53,865 nt of DNA from Vibrio brasiliensis LMG 20546 (GTDB taxonomy: Bacteria; Pseudomonadota; Gammaproteobacteria; Enterobacterales; Vibrionaceae). Below are positions 26,975 through 37,140 of this stretch, piece after piece. The stretch's first letter is position 1. The number at the start of each line of letters is the position of its first letter. The notes under the pieces are model-generated. The model saw nothing but the letters and a program-made list of their open reading frames with translations. It was not told the origin of the DNA and did no database searches. The position numbers and the translations under genes were made by a program. The DNA lies in assembly GCF_000189255.1 (NCBI RefSeq), contig NZ_AEVS01000040.1:1-53865 (forward strand). The letters run 5' to 3'.

Positions 26975-28300
26975 ATGAACCCTGTTGTCATTTCTGTATG
27001 TGTCATGCTTGCTCTAGCACTGATGCGCGTCAATGTCGTGGTAGCACTGACATTCAGCGCTATCGTCGGTGGTCTAGTTTCCGGTATGGAACTTAATCAA
27101 GCTGTCGCTGCTTTTGAAAGTGGCCTAGGTGGTGGTGCAACCATCGCTCTGAGCTACGCTATGCTTGGCACATTTGCTGTCGCTATCTCTCGCTCTGGTA
27201 TTACTGATCTGCTAGCGAATAGCGTGATCAAACGCATTCATGGTAAAGAAAACGCGGCTGCGTCTACTGGCCTGAAATATGCGGTATTAGTAGCACTAGT
27301 TCTAGTGACTATGTCATCGCAAAACGTTATTCCAGTGCATATTGCCTTCATTCCAATTCTTATCCCACCTCTATTAGGCGTATTTGCCAAACTGAACCTT
27401 GACCGTCGTATGATCGCTTGTGTGCTGACATTCGGTCTGGTAACACCTTACATGGTGCTGCCTATTGGTTTTGGTGGCATCTTCCTTAACAATATTCTGC
27501 TTAAGAACCTTCACGACAATGGTCTTGATAACGTTGTAGCAAGTCAGGTTCCAGTAGCCATGCTACTTCCTGCAGCAGGCATGATCTTTGGTCTGTTGAC
27601 AGCAATCTTCTTTAGCTACCGTAAGCCACGTCAGTACAAAGAGACTGAACTGACTCACGTGGAAGAAGATCCAAAACAAATCAATAAGAAAAACGTTCTG
27701 GTTGCTGCAGTAGGTATTGTTGCGGCGCTAAGCGTCCAGCTTTCTACCGGCTCTATGATCATCGGTGGCCTTGCAGGCTTTATGGTGTTCACTTTTGGTG
27801 GCGTTATTGCGTGGAAAGAGACTCACGATGTGTTTACTAAAGGTGTGCACATGATGGCGATGATCGGCTTCATCATGATTGCGGCGGCAGGTTTTGCTGC
27901 GGTAATGAAGCAAACTGGCGGTGTTGAGTCTCTGGTAGAAGCGCTTTCAACCAGCATTGGCGATAACAAGCCAATGGCAGCCCTACTGATGCTCGTTGTT
28001 GGTCTGTTGGTGACTATGGGTATTGGTTCATCTTTCTCGACCATTCCAATTCTGGCAACTATCTATGTACCACTTGCTGCGGCATTTGGTTTCTCACCAA
28101 TGGCGACGATTGCTCTGGTTGGTACAGCCGCGGCGCTGGGTGATGCAGGCTCTCCTGCGTCTGACTCGACCTTAGGTCCAACATCGGGTCTGAATGCTGA
28201 CGGTCAGCACGAACATATCTGGGAAACAGTAGTGCCAACCTTTATTCACTACAATATCCCGCTGATTGTTTTCGGTTGGATTGCAGCTATGGTGCTGTAA
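26975..28300 (+). CDS. Na+/H+ antiporter family (NhaC-like) membrane permease
   Basis: 441 residues, ~11-12 membrane helices, belonging to the ion transporter superfamily often annotated as Na+/H+ antiporter family or YuiF-like. Conserved pieces are [38 protein letters not shown] and [20 protein letters not shown]. Substrate unknown; some relatives move amino acids rather than Na+. It lies after rnt and ends in a terminator. Confidence 0.85.
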   Translation: MNPVVISVCVMLALALMRVNVVVALTFSAIVGGLVSGMELNQAVAAFESGLGGGATIALSYAMLGTFAVAISRSGITDLLANSVIKRIHGKENAAASTGLKYAVLVALVLVTMSSQNVIPVHIAFIPILIPPLLGVFAKLNLDRRMIACVLTFGLVTPYMVLPIGFGGIFLNNILLKNLHDNGLDNVVASQVPVAMLLPAAGMIFGLLTAIFFSYRKPRQYKETELTHVEEDPKQINKKNVLVAAVGIVAALSVQLSTGSMIIGGLAGFMVFTFGGVIAWKETHDVFTKGVHMMAMIGFIMIAAAGFAAVMKQTGGVESLVEALSTSIGDNKPMAALLMLVVGLLVTMGIGSSFSTIPILATIYVPLAAAFGFSPMATIALVGTAAALGDAGSPASDSTLGPTSGLNADGQHEHIWETVVPTFIHYNIPLIVFGWIAAMVL

Positions 28301-28315
28301 GCTAACCATTAAACG

Positions 28316-28344
28316 AAAAAAGCTGACCTTGGGTCAGCTTTTTT
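28316..28344. terminator. Bidirectional terminator between permease and bamC
   Basis: 13-base arms AAAAAAGCTGACC / GGTCAGCTTTTTT with a three-base loop. Confidence 0.9.
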
Positions 28345-28361
28345 ATTATCTGTTGTTGGCT

Positions 28362-29387
28362 CTACTTCGCTTGTTTTTCAACAACCGCGGCCAGCACTGG
28401 CACCATATCTTCGAGTAGTTTCTCTTCTACAGGCTTACCTGAAGAGTCAGTAACGTTAATCGATGTACGGTTACCTAAGTCACCAAATAGGAAGGTGTAA
28501 GTACCAGAGTCCAGACCAATCGGCTTAACACCAATATCGTTCCAGAACTCGTCATCCGGCGCAGCGTACTTAGCTTTTACTGTACCTTGAGACTGGTTAC
28601 GCTCTTCCAGAGTGAAGCCCATATTTGGCAGCAGAGTTGGTAGACGATTCCACAATACGTTGTACTGAGTTCGAGCAATGATTACCGGGAAGCCACTGCG
28701 GTCTGAACCCATAGAGATTGGGATCTGTTTAACCAACTGCTCTGCTTTACGCGCGGCTTCTTCACGTAGATCAAGATCGTAACGCGCTGTCACCAGGTTA
28801 GTCATTAGCGCATTGTAACGCTCTTTATTGGTCGCAGTCACAGGCATCTCTTTGCCATTCTGACGCCAGTCGATCAGGGAAATACGAAAACCATGACGAC
28901 CTTCAGCAGCGACACGGTCAATCTGGTAACGAGCACCAAGTTCACCATCTTCGTCTTCTGATGTCCAAGTCACCCAGTCGGTTTCAATACGCGTTGAAGT
29001 CTGCTCACGGATCGCGATGTCGCGCTCTTTAAGCATCTTCTCAGCGGTCTGCCATACTTTGTCGACTTCATCTTCACGGAGTAACCAAAGTGTCGTTTCA
29101 CCGTTCTTACGTTCAGCACGTGCACCCGGAATGAGTTCTAATACTTGTTGTGGAGGGCGAATATCGACCTCTTTACCAACGCCACCAGTAAACTCACCCT
29201 GAGGAATTTTGTAGTTAGTGTAAAACTGTGGAGTCGCCCCTTCAGCCAACTTCCACTCTTGCATCGGTGTCGTATTTAAGTATTCAAAGTCATCCTTGGC
29301 CTGACGACGCTGAGTCGCACTGCCTGAACACGCACTTAAAACAAAAACAGCTAGTGAACTGACGACTAGCTGGTGAGACAATTTCAT
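28362..29387 (-). CDS. bamC: Outer-membrane assembly lipoprotein BamC
   Basis: BAM complex lipoprotein. Signal peptide with lipobox LSAC. The unstructured N-terminal segment (YLNTTPMQEWKLAEGATPQF, YKIPQGEF) binds BamD in the known structure; two helix-grip domains follow. 341 residues. The dapA-bamC order is conserved in gammaproteobacteria; the gap between them is ~55 bp. Confidence 0.94.
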   Translation of the reverse strand: MKLSHQLVVSSLAVFVLSACSGSATQRRQAKDDFEYLNTTPMQEWKLAEGATPQFYTNYKIPQGEFTGGVGKEVDIRPPQQVLELIPGARAERKNGETTLWLLREDEVDKVWQTAEKMLKERDIAIREQTSTRIETDWVTWTSEDEDGELGARYQIDRVAAEGRHGFRISLIDWRQNGKEMPVTATNKERYNALMTNLVTARYDLDLREEAARKAEQLVKQIPISMGSDRSGFPVIIARTQYNVLWNRLPTLLPNMGFTLEERNQSQGTVKAKYAAPDDEFWNDIGVKPIGLDSGTYTFLFGDLGNRTSINVTDSSGKPVEEKLLEDMVPVLAAVVEKQAK

Positions 29388-29442
29388 TGAAACTCCTGAT
29401 ACATCTATGCCGGAGCAATGCTCCGGCCATCCATATTCAAAT

Positions 29443-30321
29443 TTAGTAAATGCAAGCTTCCGTCATCGCTTGAGCCACAATAGGGCGTGCATTTTCAGAT
29501 AACTCGGTCAGCGGTAAACGCAAACTGCCGTGTTCAATCAGGCCAAGTTTATGCGCTGCCCACTTCACTGGAATTGGGTTCGACTCAACAAACAAGTTTT
29601 TATGCAATGGCATCAAGCGTTGGTTAATAATTTCCGCTTCTTCGTACTTGCCTTCGCTTGCCAGTCTGAACATTTTAGCCATATCTTCAGCTGCAATGTT
29701 GTTGGTTACAGAGATCACGCCATTGCCGCCCTGCTTAACAAAATCCAGACCTGTTAAGTCATCACCACTTAGTAAGATAAAATCTTCGCCACAAAGTTCA
29801 CGGTGAGTTGCAATTCTGCTTAAATCACCTGTTGCGTCTTTAAGAGCAACGATGCTTTCGATCTCAGATAAACGCGCAACCGTTTCTGGTAGTAAGTCTA
29901 CCGCAGTACGGCCTGGCACGTTGTATAAAATTTGTGGTACATCGCTCTCTTCAGCAATTGCTTTGTAGTGCTGGTATAAGCCTTCTTGAGTTGGCTTGTT
30001 GTAGTAAGGCGTAACACTTAGACAACCGGCAATACCCGAGTTGTTTAATAAGCGGCTGAACGTCACAGACTCATGAGTTGCATTCGCACCCGTACCAGCA
30101 ATGATAGGGATACGTCCGTCAGCAAACTCAACCGATTTCATCACGACCTTGACATGCTCTTCGATAGTCAGCGTTGCCGATTCACCCGTGGTACCTACTG
30201 CTACGATGCCATCGCTGCCCGCTGCAATATGGTATTCCACCAGCTTCTTCAGGCTTACGTAATCTACTTCGCCATCATGATTAAACGGTGTAATTAACGC
30301 TACAATACTTCCTGAAAACAT
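29443..30321 (-). CDS. dapA: 4-hydroxy-tetrahydrodipicolinate synthase
   Basis: Condenses pyruvate with aspartate semialdehyde for lysine and diaminopimelate. Schiff-base Lys lies in [12 protein letters not shown]; Tyr in [22 protein letters not shown] near the N-terminus. 292 residues, TIM barrel. Heads the dapA-bamC operon, divergent from gcvR. Confidence 0.97.
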   Translation of the reverse strand: MFSGSIVALITPFNHDGEVDYVSLKKLVEYHIAAGSDGIVAVGTTGESATLTIEEHVKVVMKSVEFADGRIPIIAGTGANATHESVTFSRLLNNSGIAGCLSVTPYYNKPTQEGLYQHYKAIAEESDVPQILYNVPGRTAVDLLPETVARLSEIESIVALKDATGDLSRIATHRELCGEDFILLSGDDLTGLDFVKQGGNGVISVTNNIAAEDMAKMFRLASEGKYEEAEIINQRLMPLHKNLFVESNPIPVKWAAHKLGLIEHGSLRLPLTELSENARPIVAQAMTEACIY

Positions 30322-30621
30322 GTCTTTCTCCCTAATTTAGATACTTATCGCATGGTACTGTAAGGCGATTGATAAAGACAAGCACTTAGAGGCGCTTAAA
30401 TCACCTAAATGAATGAATATTTATTGGATGTTAGAACTCTGGCAACATACTCCTTCTTTTTTCAGCCGTGTCAGTGCCAAGTGAAGAATGGTTTGCCCGA
30501 CTATCATTAGCCCAGAATACACTCAATTTGATAGCAAAAAGCACTGCTCAGTACACCCTTCTGAATCGCTTCTGTGCTAAGCTATCTCATTAATAAAAAT
30601 AACTTTGATAGAAGTGAACCT
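30322..30621. other. Divergent intergenic region dapA/gcvR
   Basis: 300 bp holding both promoters. Nothing else recognised: no strong hairpin, operator palindrome or small gene. AAATTAGGGAGAAAG is the dapA ribosome site. Confidence 0.5.
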
Positions 30622-31164
30622 ATGACTCAACATCTGGTGATTACTGCGGTAGGAACAGATCGCCCGGGTGTCTGCAACCAAGTTGTACACCTGGTCACTC
30701 AGTCTGGATGCAATATTGTTGACAGTCGTATCGCCCTATTTGGCAATGAATTTACTCTCATTATGCTGCTTTCAGGCAACAATGCGGCCATTACTCGGGT
30801 AGAAACCACTCTCCCCCTCCTCGGCCAGGAACATGATCTGATCACCATAATGAAACGTACTTCTACTCACGCTTATCTTGAAAACGCCTATACATTAGAG
30901 GTGTTTGTCGAGTCGGAAGATAAACCTGGGTTGACGGAAAACTTCACCAACTTTTTTGCTCAAAAAGATATTGGTCTCTCCTCGCTCAGCGCTCAAACCA
31001 TCGACAAAAGTAAGATAAATGTAGAGTCTGATCAGTTCCATATTGCAATTACAGCAACAGTCGGCTCAGACTGTAACCTGATGCAATTGCAAGAAGAATT
31101 CGACACTCTATGTCAAAGCCTCAATGTACAAGGCTCACTTAATTTTATAAAAAACAGTCAATAA
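30622..31164 (+). CDS. gcvR: Glycine cleavage system regulatory protein GcvR
   Basis: ACT-domain regulator that restrains GcvA in E. coli. Start set at 30622 (family start MTQHLVITAVGTDRPGVCNQ); an ATG at 30574 would add 16 unconserved residues. Two ACT domains: residues ~4-80 and ~90-170 (AYTLEVFVESEDKPGLTENF). 180 residues. Directly upstream of bcp. Confidence 0.93.
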   Translation: MTQHLVITAVGTDRPGVCNQVVHLVTQSGCNIVDSRIALFGNEFTLIMLLSGNNAAITRVETTLPLLGQEHDLITIMKRTSTHAYLENAYTLEVFVESEDKPGLTENFTNFFAQKDIGLSSLSAQTIDKSKINVESDQFHIAITATVGSDCNLMQLQEEFDTLCQSLNVQGSLNFIKNSQ

Positions 31165-31173
31165 GGAATTTTC

Positions 31174-31644
31174 ATGAACACGCTTACAGCAGGTGCTCCA
31201 GCACCAGCGTTTTCTCTACTTGATCAAAATGGTGAAACTGTCACGCTTAATGATTTCAAAGGTAAGAAAGTTTTATTTTACTTCTACCCTAAAGCGATGA
31301 CTCCAAGCTGTACAGTTCAGGCACAAGGCCTACGTGATATCAAAGCTGAACTTGATGCACACAATGTTGCGGTACTGGGCGTGAGTATTGACCCTGTTAA
31401 GCGTCTTGGTAAGTTCATTGAGCGCGATGAGCTTAACTTCACTCTACTTTCTGATGAAGACCATGCGGTTGCTGAGCAGTTTGGTGTTTGGGGTGAAAAG
31501 AAGTTTATGGGTAAAGTGTACGATGGCCTGCATCGCATTAGCTTCTTAATCAACGAAGAAGGTGTGATTGAGCACGTCTTCAATAAGTTTAAGACCAAGA
31601 CCCACCATGAAGTGGTGCTGGATTACTTAAACGAAAACAAGTAA
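31174..31644 (+). CDS. bcp: Thioredoxin-dependent peroxiredoxin Bcp, one-cysteine form
   Basis: Reduces peroxides. The motif KAMTPSCTVQAQGLRD has the peroxidatic Cys46. The resolving cysteine found five residues later in E. coli Bcp is Gln51 here, and no other Cys exists in the 156 residues, so it must act as a 1-Cys enzyme. Second gene of gcvR-bcp. Confidence 0.95.
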   Translation: MNTLTAGAPAPAFSLLDQNGETVTLNDFKGKKVLFYFYPKAMTPSCTVQAQGLRDIKAELDAHNVAVLGVSIDPVKRLGKFIERDELNFTLLSDEDHAVAEQFGVWGEKKFMGKVYDGLHRISFLINEEGVIEHVFNKFKTKTHHEVVLDYLNENK

Positions 31645-31659
31645 TCATAATCTAAATAA

Positions 31660-31689
31660 AAAAACGCCAGCGAATTCGCTGGCGTTTTT
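31660..31689. terminator. Bidirectional terminator between bcp and chemoreceptor gene
   Basis: 15-base arms AAAAACGCCAGCGAA / TTCGCTGGCGTTTTT, perfect palindrome with flanking A/T tracts. Confidence 0.9.
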
Positions 31690-31703
31690 GTTATTACTCA
31701 AGT

Positions 31704-33575
31704 CTAAACAATAAACTTGTTCAGAATTGCATCTTGTTCACGAACATTTTCAGTCTGAACCTGCATCGCCATATTGGCTTCGTCTGCAGCGTCTGCTACC
31801 TGAGTAGACAGATCTTTAATCTTAACCGTATTGGTGTTGATCTCTTCCGCTACCAGGCTTTGCTCTTCAGCCGCTGAAGCAATCTGCATGTTCATATCAG
31901 AGATACGCTGAATTGCCTCACGGATACGCTCCAGCGCACCGTTTGCAGCCTGGGCTTTTTCTACCGCGTCTACCGCAGTGTTTTTACTCTCATTCATCGC
32001 AGCAGAGACTGAACTTGCGCCCGCTTGAAGCTGCTCGATCATGTTACGAATTTCTGTCGTCGACTCCTGAGTACGTTGTGCCAGAGTTCGAACTTCATCA
32101 GCAACCACAGCAAAGCCTCGGCCTGACTCACCAGCACGTGCCGCCTCAATCGCAGCGTTAAGTGCCAGTAGGTTAGTTTGGTCAGCAATATCGTTAATGA
32201 CTTTAAGGATGGTTTCGATGTTCGCCGTCGCAGACTCCAGACCCTGAACTTCTTCAACCGCCTGATCGATGCGCGCAGACAAGGTATCAATTGACGTGGT
32301 GGTATCACTTACCACTGAAGAGCCTTCTTGAGTCGCATCATCAGCCTCTTTCGCCGCACCAGCGGCGCCTTGGGCATTGTTAGCAACTTCAGTCGCGGTT
32401 ACCGCCATTTCGTGCATCGCTGTAGCAAGTTGCTCTAGCTCGTGAAGCTGGCTCTGCATAGCGGCGGCTGATTGTTGTGAACCCTGAACAGTCATTTCTG
32501 TACCGCGTAGAATTTCGGCACCGATCGCTTTTGATTGCTGAATCTGCTTCTGCAACGTTTCGGTAAAGGTATTAAACCCAGTTGCAAGTTCAGCAAACTC
32601 TTTGTCAGTGTTGGTATCAAGGCGCTTAGTCAAATCACCCTGACCTGACGCAACGTCCTTAATCGCTTCGTTTAGTGTTGCTAGTGGCTTCATTAGTACC
32701 TTAATTAGGAAACTCAATACCACCACACTCAGAATCACACCAATAACAACATACAGAATCGAGCTGTTACGCATATCGGCAATAGCCGCAAAGGCAATCT
32801 CTTCGTCAACAACAGCGCCGATGTACCAATCCTCTGAAGGTACTTTCTGGAAACGTACCATCAGCTCTTGCTCACCCTGCTCAAAGCGTTGAGTTCCTTC
32901 CTGTACTTTTGCTTTAGGAAGATATTTAGTCAGATTTTCACCATTGTTTGCCGCATCAGGGTGGGCAATGGTGGTTCCGTCTGCTGTAACGATGAACAGG
33001 TAGCCCGCATCAAGTAGGTTGACGCTGTTGACCAGATCAGCCAATCCGCCTAGTTCCATATCGTAGAACATACCAGCCATAAATTGGCCATTCTCTTTAA
33101 CTGGCGTACCAATAGAGATGATTACTTTCTTAGAGGATACGTCGATATATGGGTCAGTAACCACCAGGCGACCTTGCGCTTTAGCATCCTTAAACCAAGG
33201 ACGAACACGTGGGTCATAATCAGGGCCAGCTTCCCAGCCGTCATCATTTTCCACTACAAAACCGTCAGATTCGTAGCCAAAACCTACCGCTAGGAAACTC
33301 CCTTTAAGATTTGGTTTTTCAAGAATATCCTTCACCAATTGGCGATTCTGTGGATCCAGTTCGATAACTTCTGTTGTTGACTGAGCAAGTGACTTCTTGC
33401 TCTCCATTTCAGATACCACTGTGTTGTTAACGCCCTTGACCATTTCGGTCAGGCTGGTATCAACCAGAGCTTCAACTTCATTTTTTACGGTATTTAATTG
33501 TTGAATTGACAGCAATGTAACGGTGACCAATAACAGTGCAGATGACGCTGCAACGATTTTTTGGCTAAATCTCAT
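31704..33575 (-). CDS. Methyl-accepting chemotaxis protein with dCache sensor
   Basis: Transmembrane chemoreceptor. Start at ATG 33575 (623 aa, [17 protein letters not shown]) with GAGGG upstream rather than the TTG four codons earlier. TM1 ~8-27; periplasmic dCache ~30-275 with [23 protein letters not shown] and GMFYDMEL, which resembles the amino-acid-binding Cache pattern; TM2 ~280-300; HAMP ~305-355; signalling tip [20 protein letters not shown] then [20 protein letters not shown]. Ligand unproven. A sigma-28-like promoter lies upstream. Confidence 0.95.
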   Translation of the reverse strand: MRFSQKIVAASSALLLVTVTLLSIQQLNTVKNEVEALVDTSLTEMVKGVNNTVVSEMESKKSLAQSTTEVIELDPQNRQLVKDILEKPNLKGSFLAVGFGYESDGFVVENDDGWEAGPDYDPRVRPWFKDAKAQGRLVVTDPYIDVSSKKVIISIGTPVKENGQFMAGMFYDMELGGLADLVNSVNLLDAGYLFIVTADGTTIAHPDAANNGENLTKYLPKAKVQEGTQRFEQGEQELMVRFQKVPSEDWYIGAVVDEEIAFAAIADMRNSSILYVVIGVILSVVVLSFLIKVLMKPLATLNEAIKDVASGQGDLTKRLDTNTDKEFAELATGFNTFTETLQKQIQQSKAIGAEILRGTEMTVQGSQQSAAAMQSQLHELEQLATAMHEMAVTATEVANNAQGAAGAAKEADDATQEGSSVVSDTTTSIDTLSARIDQAVEEVQGLESATANIETILKVINDIADQTNLLALNAAIEAARAGESGRGFAVVADEVRTLAQRTQESTTEIRNMIEQLQAGASSVSAAMNESKNTAVDAVEKAQAANGALERIREAIQRISDMNMQIASAAEEQSLVAEEINTNTVKIKDLSTQVADAADEANMAMQVQTENVREQDAILNKFIV

Positions 33576-33624
33576 AGGTTCCCTCAATTTGATAGCAAGC
33601 TTTTTGTTGTAATTATGATTATAG

Positions 33625-33651
33625 TTATCGCCCGACTTAACGTTTACTTAA
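33625..33651 (-). promoter_or_regulatory. Sigma-28 (FliA)-like promoter of the chemoreceptor gene
   Basis: On the minus strand TTAAGTAA-N11-GGCGATAA, against consensus TAAAGTTT-N11-GCCGATAA: 5/8 and 7/8 matches with exact spacing, ~50 bp before the start. Chemoreceptor genes are commonly FliA-dependent. Confidence 0.5.
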
Positions 33652-33719
33652 GAAATTTCCTACATTTTCTCTATTAAGTAAATTCCACAGCGGACGAAAA
33701 TGCCACCAATCGCACAAAT

Positions 33720-33754
33720 AAAAAGCCCCGAGAGCATAATCATCGGGGCTTTTT
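33720..33754 (-). terminator. Terminator after perM-like gene
   Basis: Arms AAAAAGCCCCGA / TCGGGGCTTTTT with an 11-base loop, just past the stop of the leftward permease gene. Confidence 0.82.
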
Positions 33755-33781
33755 ATGTAACCGATTTCATTAAAGTGTTAT

Positions 33782-34846
33782 TTACACAGGAGTTTCTTCC
33801 TCGTGACTTGGTAGGGCATTCCATACAGCTTTGACTAGAGTAGCCAGCGGGATGGCGAAAAATACCCCCCAGAATCCCCATAACCCACCAAACACCAGCA
33901 CGGCCACAATGATTGCCACTGGGTGAAGGTTAACCGCTTCAGAAAACAGCACAGGGACCAAGACATTGCCGTCCAGTGCCTGAATGATGCCGTATGCCAC
34001 AAGTAGCCAGTAGAACTGTGGTGTAAGCCCCCACTGGAACAAGCCAACAATCGCCACGGGTACCGTCACTGCCGCCGCACCGATATAAGGGATCAATACT
34101 GACAAGCCTACCGCCACCGCGAGTAATACCGAGTAACGCAAGTCAAGCAGAGCAAAAGTAATATAGCTAACACCACCTACAATAAGGATCTCCATAACCT
34201 TACCGCGAATGTAGTTAGAGATTTGCTCATTCATTTCGTGCCAGACTTTAGTCGCCAAGCGACGATTACGTGGTAGTACACCACTCGCCATCTCGATCAT
34301 TTCATCTTTATCTTTGAGTAAGAAGAATACCAATAACGGCACTAAGATGAGGTAAACACCAAGCGTTGCCAGGCTGACCAGAGAAGCCAAGGATCCCTTA
34401 ACCACCGTTTCGCCCATACCAATTGCCTGGTTCTTAGCGTTAGTCACCAGTGGTTCAACAATTTGGAAATGTTCAAGCTCAGGGAATCTTTGTGGAAGCT
34501 CCGCAATGAACCCCTGTAACCCAATGTACATAGTCGGAATATCATTAATCAGGTTGCCGACCTGTTGCCAGATAGTCGGAACCAGACCAAAAATAGCGAC
34601 AATCATTAAGCTGGTGAAGCCCAGTATCACCAAGATAACCGCTAGTGTTCGAGGGATCCCCAGACGAGACATCTGAACCACTGGCCACTCAAGCAGGTAG
34701 GCAAGGACAATCGCCACCAGCAGAGGAGCGATAAGATTGCCGAAGAAATAAATCGTAATGAAACCAAACAGAAGAATCGCAACGAGGCTCACTGCATGTG
34801 GATCAGAAAAACGTCGCTTATACCAACGACTCACCATTTCAAACAT
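33782..34846 (-). CDS. perM: AI-2E transporter family (PerM/YfgO) permease
   Basis: 354 residues with ~8 membrane helices. Family features: LLVAIVLAYLLEWPVVQMSR, YLILVPLLVFFLLKDKDEMI, LSVLIPYIGAAAVTVPVAIV and the C-terminal FGGLWGFWGVFFAIPLATLV. Substrate unproven in PerM. Its start follows the tusA-like stop without gap (TGAATG). Divergent from bepA as in E. coli. Confidence 0.9.
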   Translation of the reverse strand: MFEMVSRWYKRRFSDPHAVSLVAILLFGFITIYFFGNLIAPLLVAIVLAYLLEWPVVQMSRLGIPRTLAVILVILGFTSLMIVAIFGLVPTIWQQVGNLINDIPTMYIGLQGFIAELPQRFPELEHFQIVEPLVTNAKNQAIGMGETVVKGSLASLVSLATLGVYLILVPLLVFFLLKDKDEMIEMASGVLPRNRRLATKVWHEMNEQISNYIRGKVMEILIVGGVSYITFALLDLRYSVLLAVAVGLSVLIPYIGAAAVTVPVAIVGLFQWGLTPQFYWLLVAYGIIQALDGNVLVPVLFSEAVNLHPVAIIVAVLVFGGLWGFWGVFFAIPLATLVKAVWNALPSHEEETPV

Positions 34847-35074
34847 TCAATAAGATTCCTTAGTCACTTGCATACAGTAGTAGCCATCTATTTGTTCACA
34901 ACTGAGGTGAAATAAATGTCTATTAAGATATTGGGTTATATCGGTCATCGAACTTGCATCACTGACGAGTATCTGAACTTGTTCACCACCAGTCAGCGAC
35001 TTAGTGTGACGCTTAGCAAGTAACAGTGCCATTGGGCACCGCTCTTGGCGCAAATCCAAAATATTCGGTTCCAT
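34847..35074 (-). CDS. TusA/SirA-like sulfurtransferase-family protein
   Basis: 75 residues with the fold signature LDLRQERCPMALLLAKR. The sulfur-carrying Cys is kept, but the proline of the usual CPxP is replaced (CPMA). Central SDASSMTDITQYLNR and C-terminal CEQIDGYYCMQV fit the family. Translationally adjacent to perM. Probably a TusA paralogue rather than TusA itself; role unknown. Confidence 0.85.
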   Translation of the reverse strand: MEPNILDLRQERCPMALLLAKRHTKSLTGGEQVQILVSDASSMTDITQYLNRHLFHLSCEQIDGYYCMQVTKESY

Positions 35075-35322
35075 TCTCTCGCCCGATGCTTATTATTACC
35101 GTCAGATATTGTATAGTGTTTTATTCCAACCGTCAGTGCAAATAGTGATGGTCGGCTCACTGGAACCAAATACCGAGTAGTGAACCCTAGCACTCTTCTG
35201 TGACGTGACCAAGAAACCATCTTAAATTTCGAGTGTCCAAGCGTATAGTCAACTTGCTAATATAAGCAACGAAGTGTTTACGAATAGTGGTTTAGAAATC
35301 AACGGAGTGTCATCTTTCATAT

Positions 35323-36777
35323 ATGTTTAAACGTATGCGTTCATTGGTCTGCTTATCTGTCGCAGCCGCTTTAACGACTCCTGCACCAGCGATGGCTAAT
35401 AGTTTGGATCTACCAGACATTGGCACAACCGCAAGTAGCACCCTAACCATAGCGCAAGAGATGCAATATGGTGACGCCTATATGCGTATGCTGCGCAGCA
35501 GTAAGCCTATCGTCAATGACCCTGTACTTAACGAGTATATTGACAGTTTGGGTCACCGATTAGTTGCCAACGCCTCTGACGTTAAAACTCCCTTTACCTT
35601 CTTTATGATCCGTGACCGTAATATCAACGCCTTTGCGTTTTTTGGCGGTTACGTTGCTCTACACTCAGGCCTGTTCCTGCATGCGCAAAGTGAAAGCGAA
35701 CTGGCATCCGTGGTTGCTCACGAAATTGCTCACGTAACCCAGCGCCACTTAGCGCGCAGTATGGAAGAGCAGGCACGACGATCGCCTGCTACTATGGCCG
35801 CACTTGCCGGTTCTTTACTTCTTGCAATAGCGGCCCCAGAAGCAGGTATCGCAGCGATTACCGCGACAACCGCAGGTAGTATGCAAGGACAGATCAACTA
35901 CACACGCAGTAATGAAAAAGAAGCCGACCGTTTCGGCATTAACACCCTGTCTAAAGCAGGCTTCGATGTTAACGCAATGCCACGCTTCTTTGGGCGCTTA
36001 GCCGATGAATATCGTTATGCAAGTAAGCCACCGCCAATGCTGCTGACTCACCCTTTACCTGAAGACCGTATTACTGATAGCCGCGCAAGGGCACAAAACT
36101 ACCCAGCAAGAAGAGTTGACCCTTCACTGGATTACCATTTAGCTCGTGCGCGTATCGTCGCCCGATACGCAGGCATTGACGCAAAGGCCGCTCAGGACTG
36201 GTTTAATCGTACAGAGAAGAAAGCTGCGCCAAGTGTTAAAGCGGCATTTCAGTACGGCAAAGCATTAGTCCACCTTGATAATAAAGAGCTGGATCAGGCG
36301 AGTAGCATTTTAAATAACCTCATCAAGCAGCAACCAAACAATCGCTTTTATCTTGATGCGCTGTCTGATCTTTATATCGCGCAAGATCAGGCGAATAAGG
36401 CACAAAGCATGCTTGAAAAGGCACTCCAGTCAGCGCCTAACAATGCTGTTCTGACCATCAACTATGCCAACTCACTGGTGAAGCAGGATAAAAATTCTGA
36501 AGCAGTAAAAGTTTTGCAACGCTACACCCATGACAACCCTGAAGATGTAAATGGCTGGCACCTGTTGTCCGAAGCCAGTATTCACCTTGGACTAAGTGAT
36601 GAAGACTTAGCAGCGCGAGCTGAAATTCTGGCGCTAAAAGCCAACTGGAATAAAGCCATTCAGTACTATACACAGGCTAGTCAGCTCGCTGAGCTTGGCA
36701 GCTTAAAACAGGCAAGATACGATGCGCGTATTGACCAGCTCATGGTTCAGCGCGATCGATTCTTAGCACTACAATAA
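35323..36777 (+). CDS. bepA: Periplasmic metalloprotease/chaperone BepA (M48, TPR)
   Basis: Quality control of outer-membrane assembly. Signal peptide to AMA; zinc motif HEIAH in VVAHEIAHVTQRHLARSM and third ligand region NEKEADRFGI. C-terminal TPR repeats from ~310 to 480. 484 residues. The ~250-bp upstream gap shared with the tusA-like gene shows no obvious operator. Followed by arsC, as in E. coli (yfgC-yfgD). Confidence 0.95.
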   Translation: MFKRMRSLVCLSVAAALTTPAPAMANSLDLPDIGTTASSTLTIAQEMQYGDAYMRMLRSSKPIVNDPVLNEYIDSLGHRLVANASDVKTPFTFFMIRDRNINAFAFFGGYVALHSGLFLHAQSESELASVVAHEIAHVTQRHLARSMEEQARRSPATMAALAGSLLLAIAAPEAGIAAITATTAGSMQGQINYTRSNEKEADRFGINTLSKAGFDVNAMPRFFGRLADEYRYASKPPPMLLTHPLPEDRITDSRARAQNYPARRVDPSLDYHLARARIVARYAGIDAKAAQDWFNRTEKKAAPSVKAAFQYGKALVHLDNKELDQASSILNNLIKQQPNNRFYLDALSDLYIAQDQANKAQSMLEKALQSAPNNAVLTINYANSLVKQDKNSEAVKVLQRYTHDNPEDVNGWHLLSEASIHLGLSDEDLAARAEILALKANWNKAIQYYTQASQLAELGSLKQARYDARIDQLMVQRDRFLALQ

Positions 36778-36795
36778 TTAAATGGAGATTACTCT

Positions 36796-37140
36796 ATGTC
36801 AGTCGTGATTTATCACAACCCTCGTTGCTCTAAAAGCCGTCAAACTCTTGCCCTACTGGAAGAGCGCGACATTCAACCTGAAATCATCAAGTACCTAGAT
36901 ACGCCACCAAGTATCGAGGAGCTAAAACAACTGATGTCTCAGCTAGAGCTAACTGATGTGCGCGCGATGATGCGTACTAAAGAGGATATTTATAAGGAAC
37001 TTGATCTTAAGTCAGCTGACGATGAGACTCTGTTTAAAGCGATGGCCGAAAACCCTAAATTAATTGAGCGTCCGATTGTCGTTGCAAATGGCAAAGCGAA
37101 GCACGGTCGTCCACCGGAGCAAGTTCTAGAGATTCTATGA
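36796..37140 (+). CDS. arsC: ArsC-family arsenate reductase-like protein (YfgD)
   Basis: 114 residues of the glutaredoxin-dependent ArsC/Spx family. Active Cys in HNPRCSKSRQTLALLEE; ERPIVVANGKAKHGRPPEQV holds the conserved Arg. GGAG precedes the ATG. Linked to bepA rather than arsenic genes, so arsenate may not be its true substrate. Overlaps the next gene by 4 bp (ATGA). Confidence 0.9.
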   Translation: MSVVIYHNPRCSKSRQTLALLEERDIQPEIIKYLDTPPSIEELKQLMSQLELTDVRAMMRTKEDIYKELDLKSADDETLFKAMAENPKLIERPIVVANGKAKHGRPPEQVLEIL

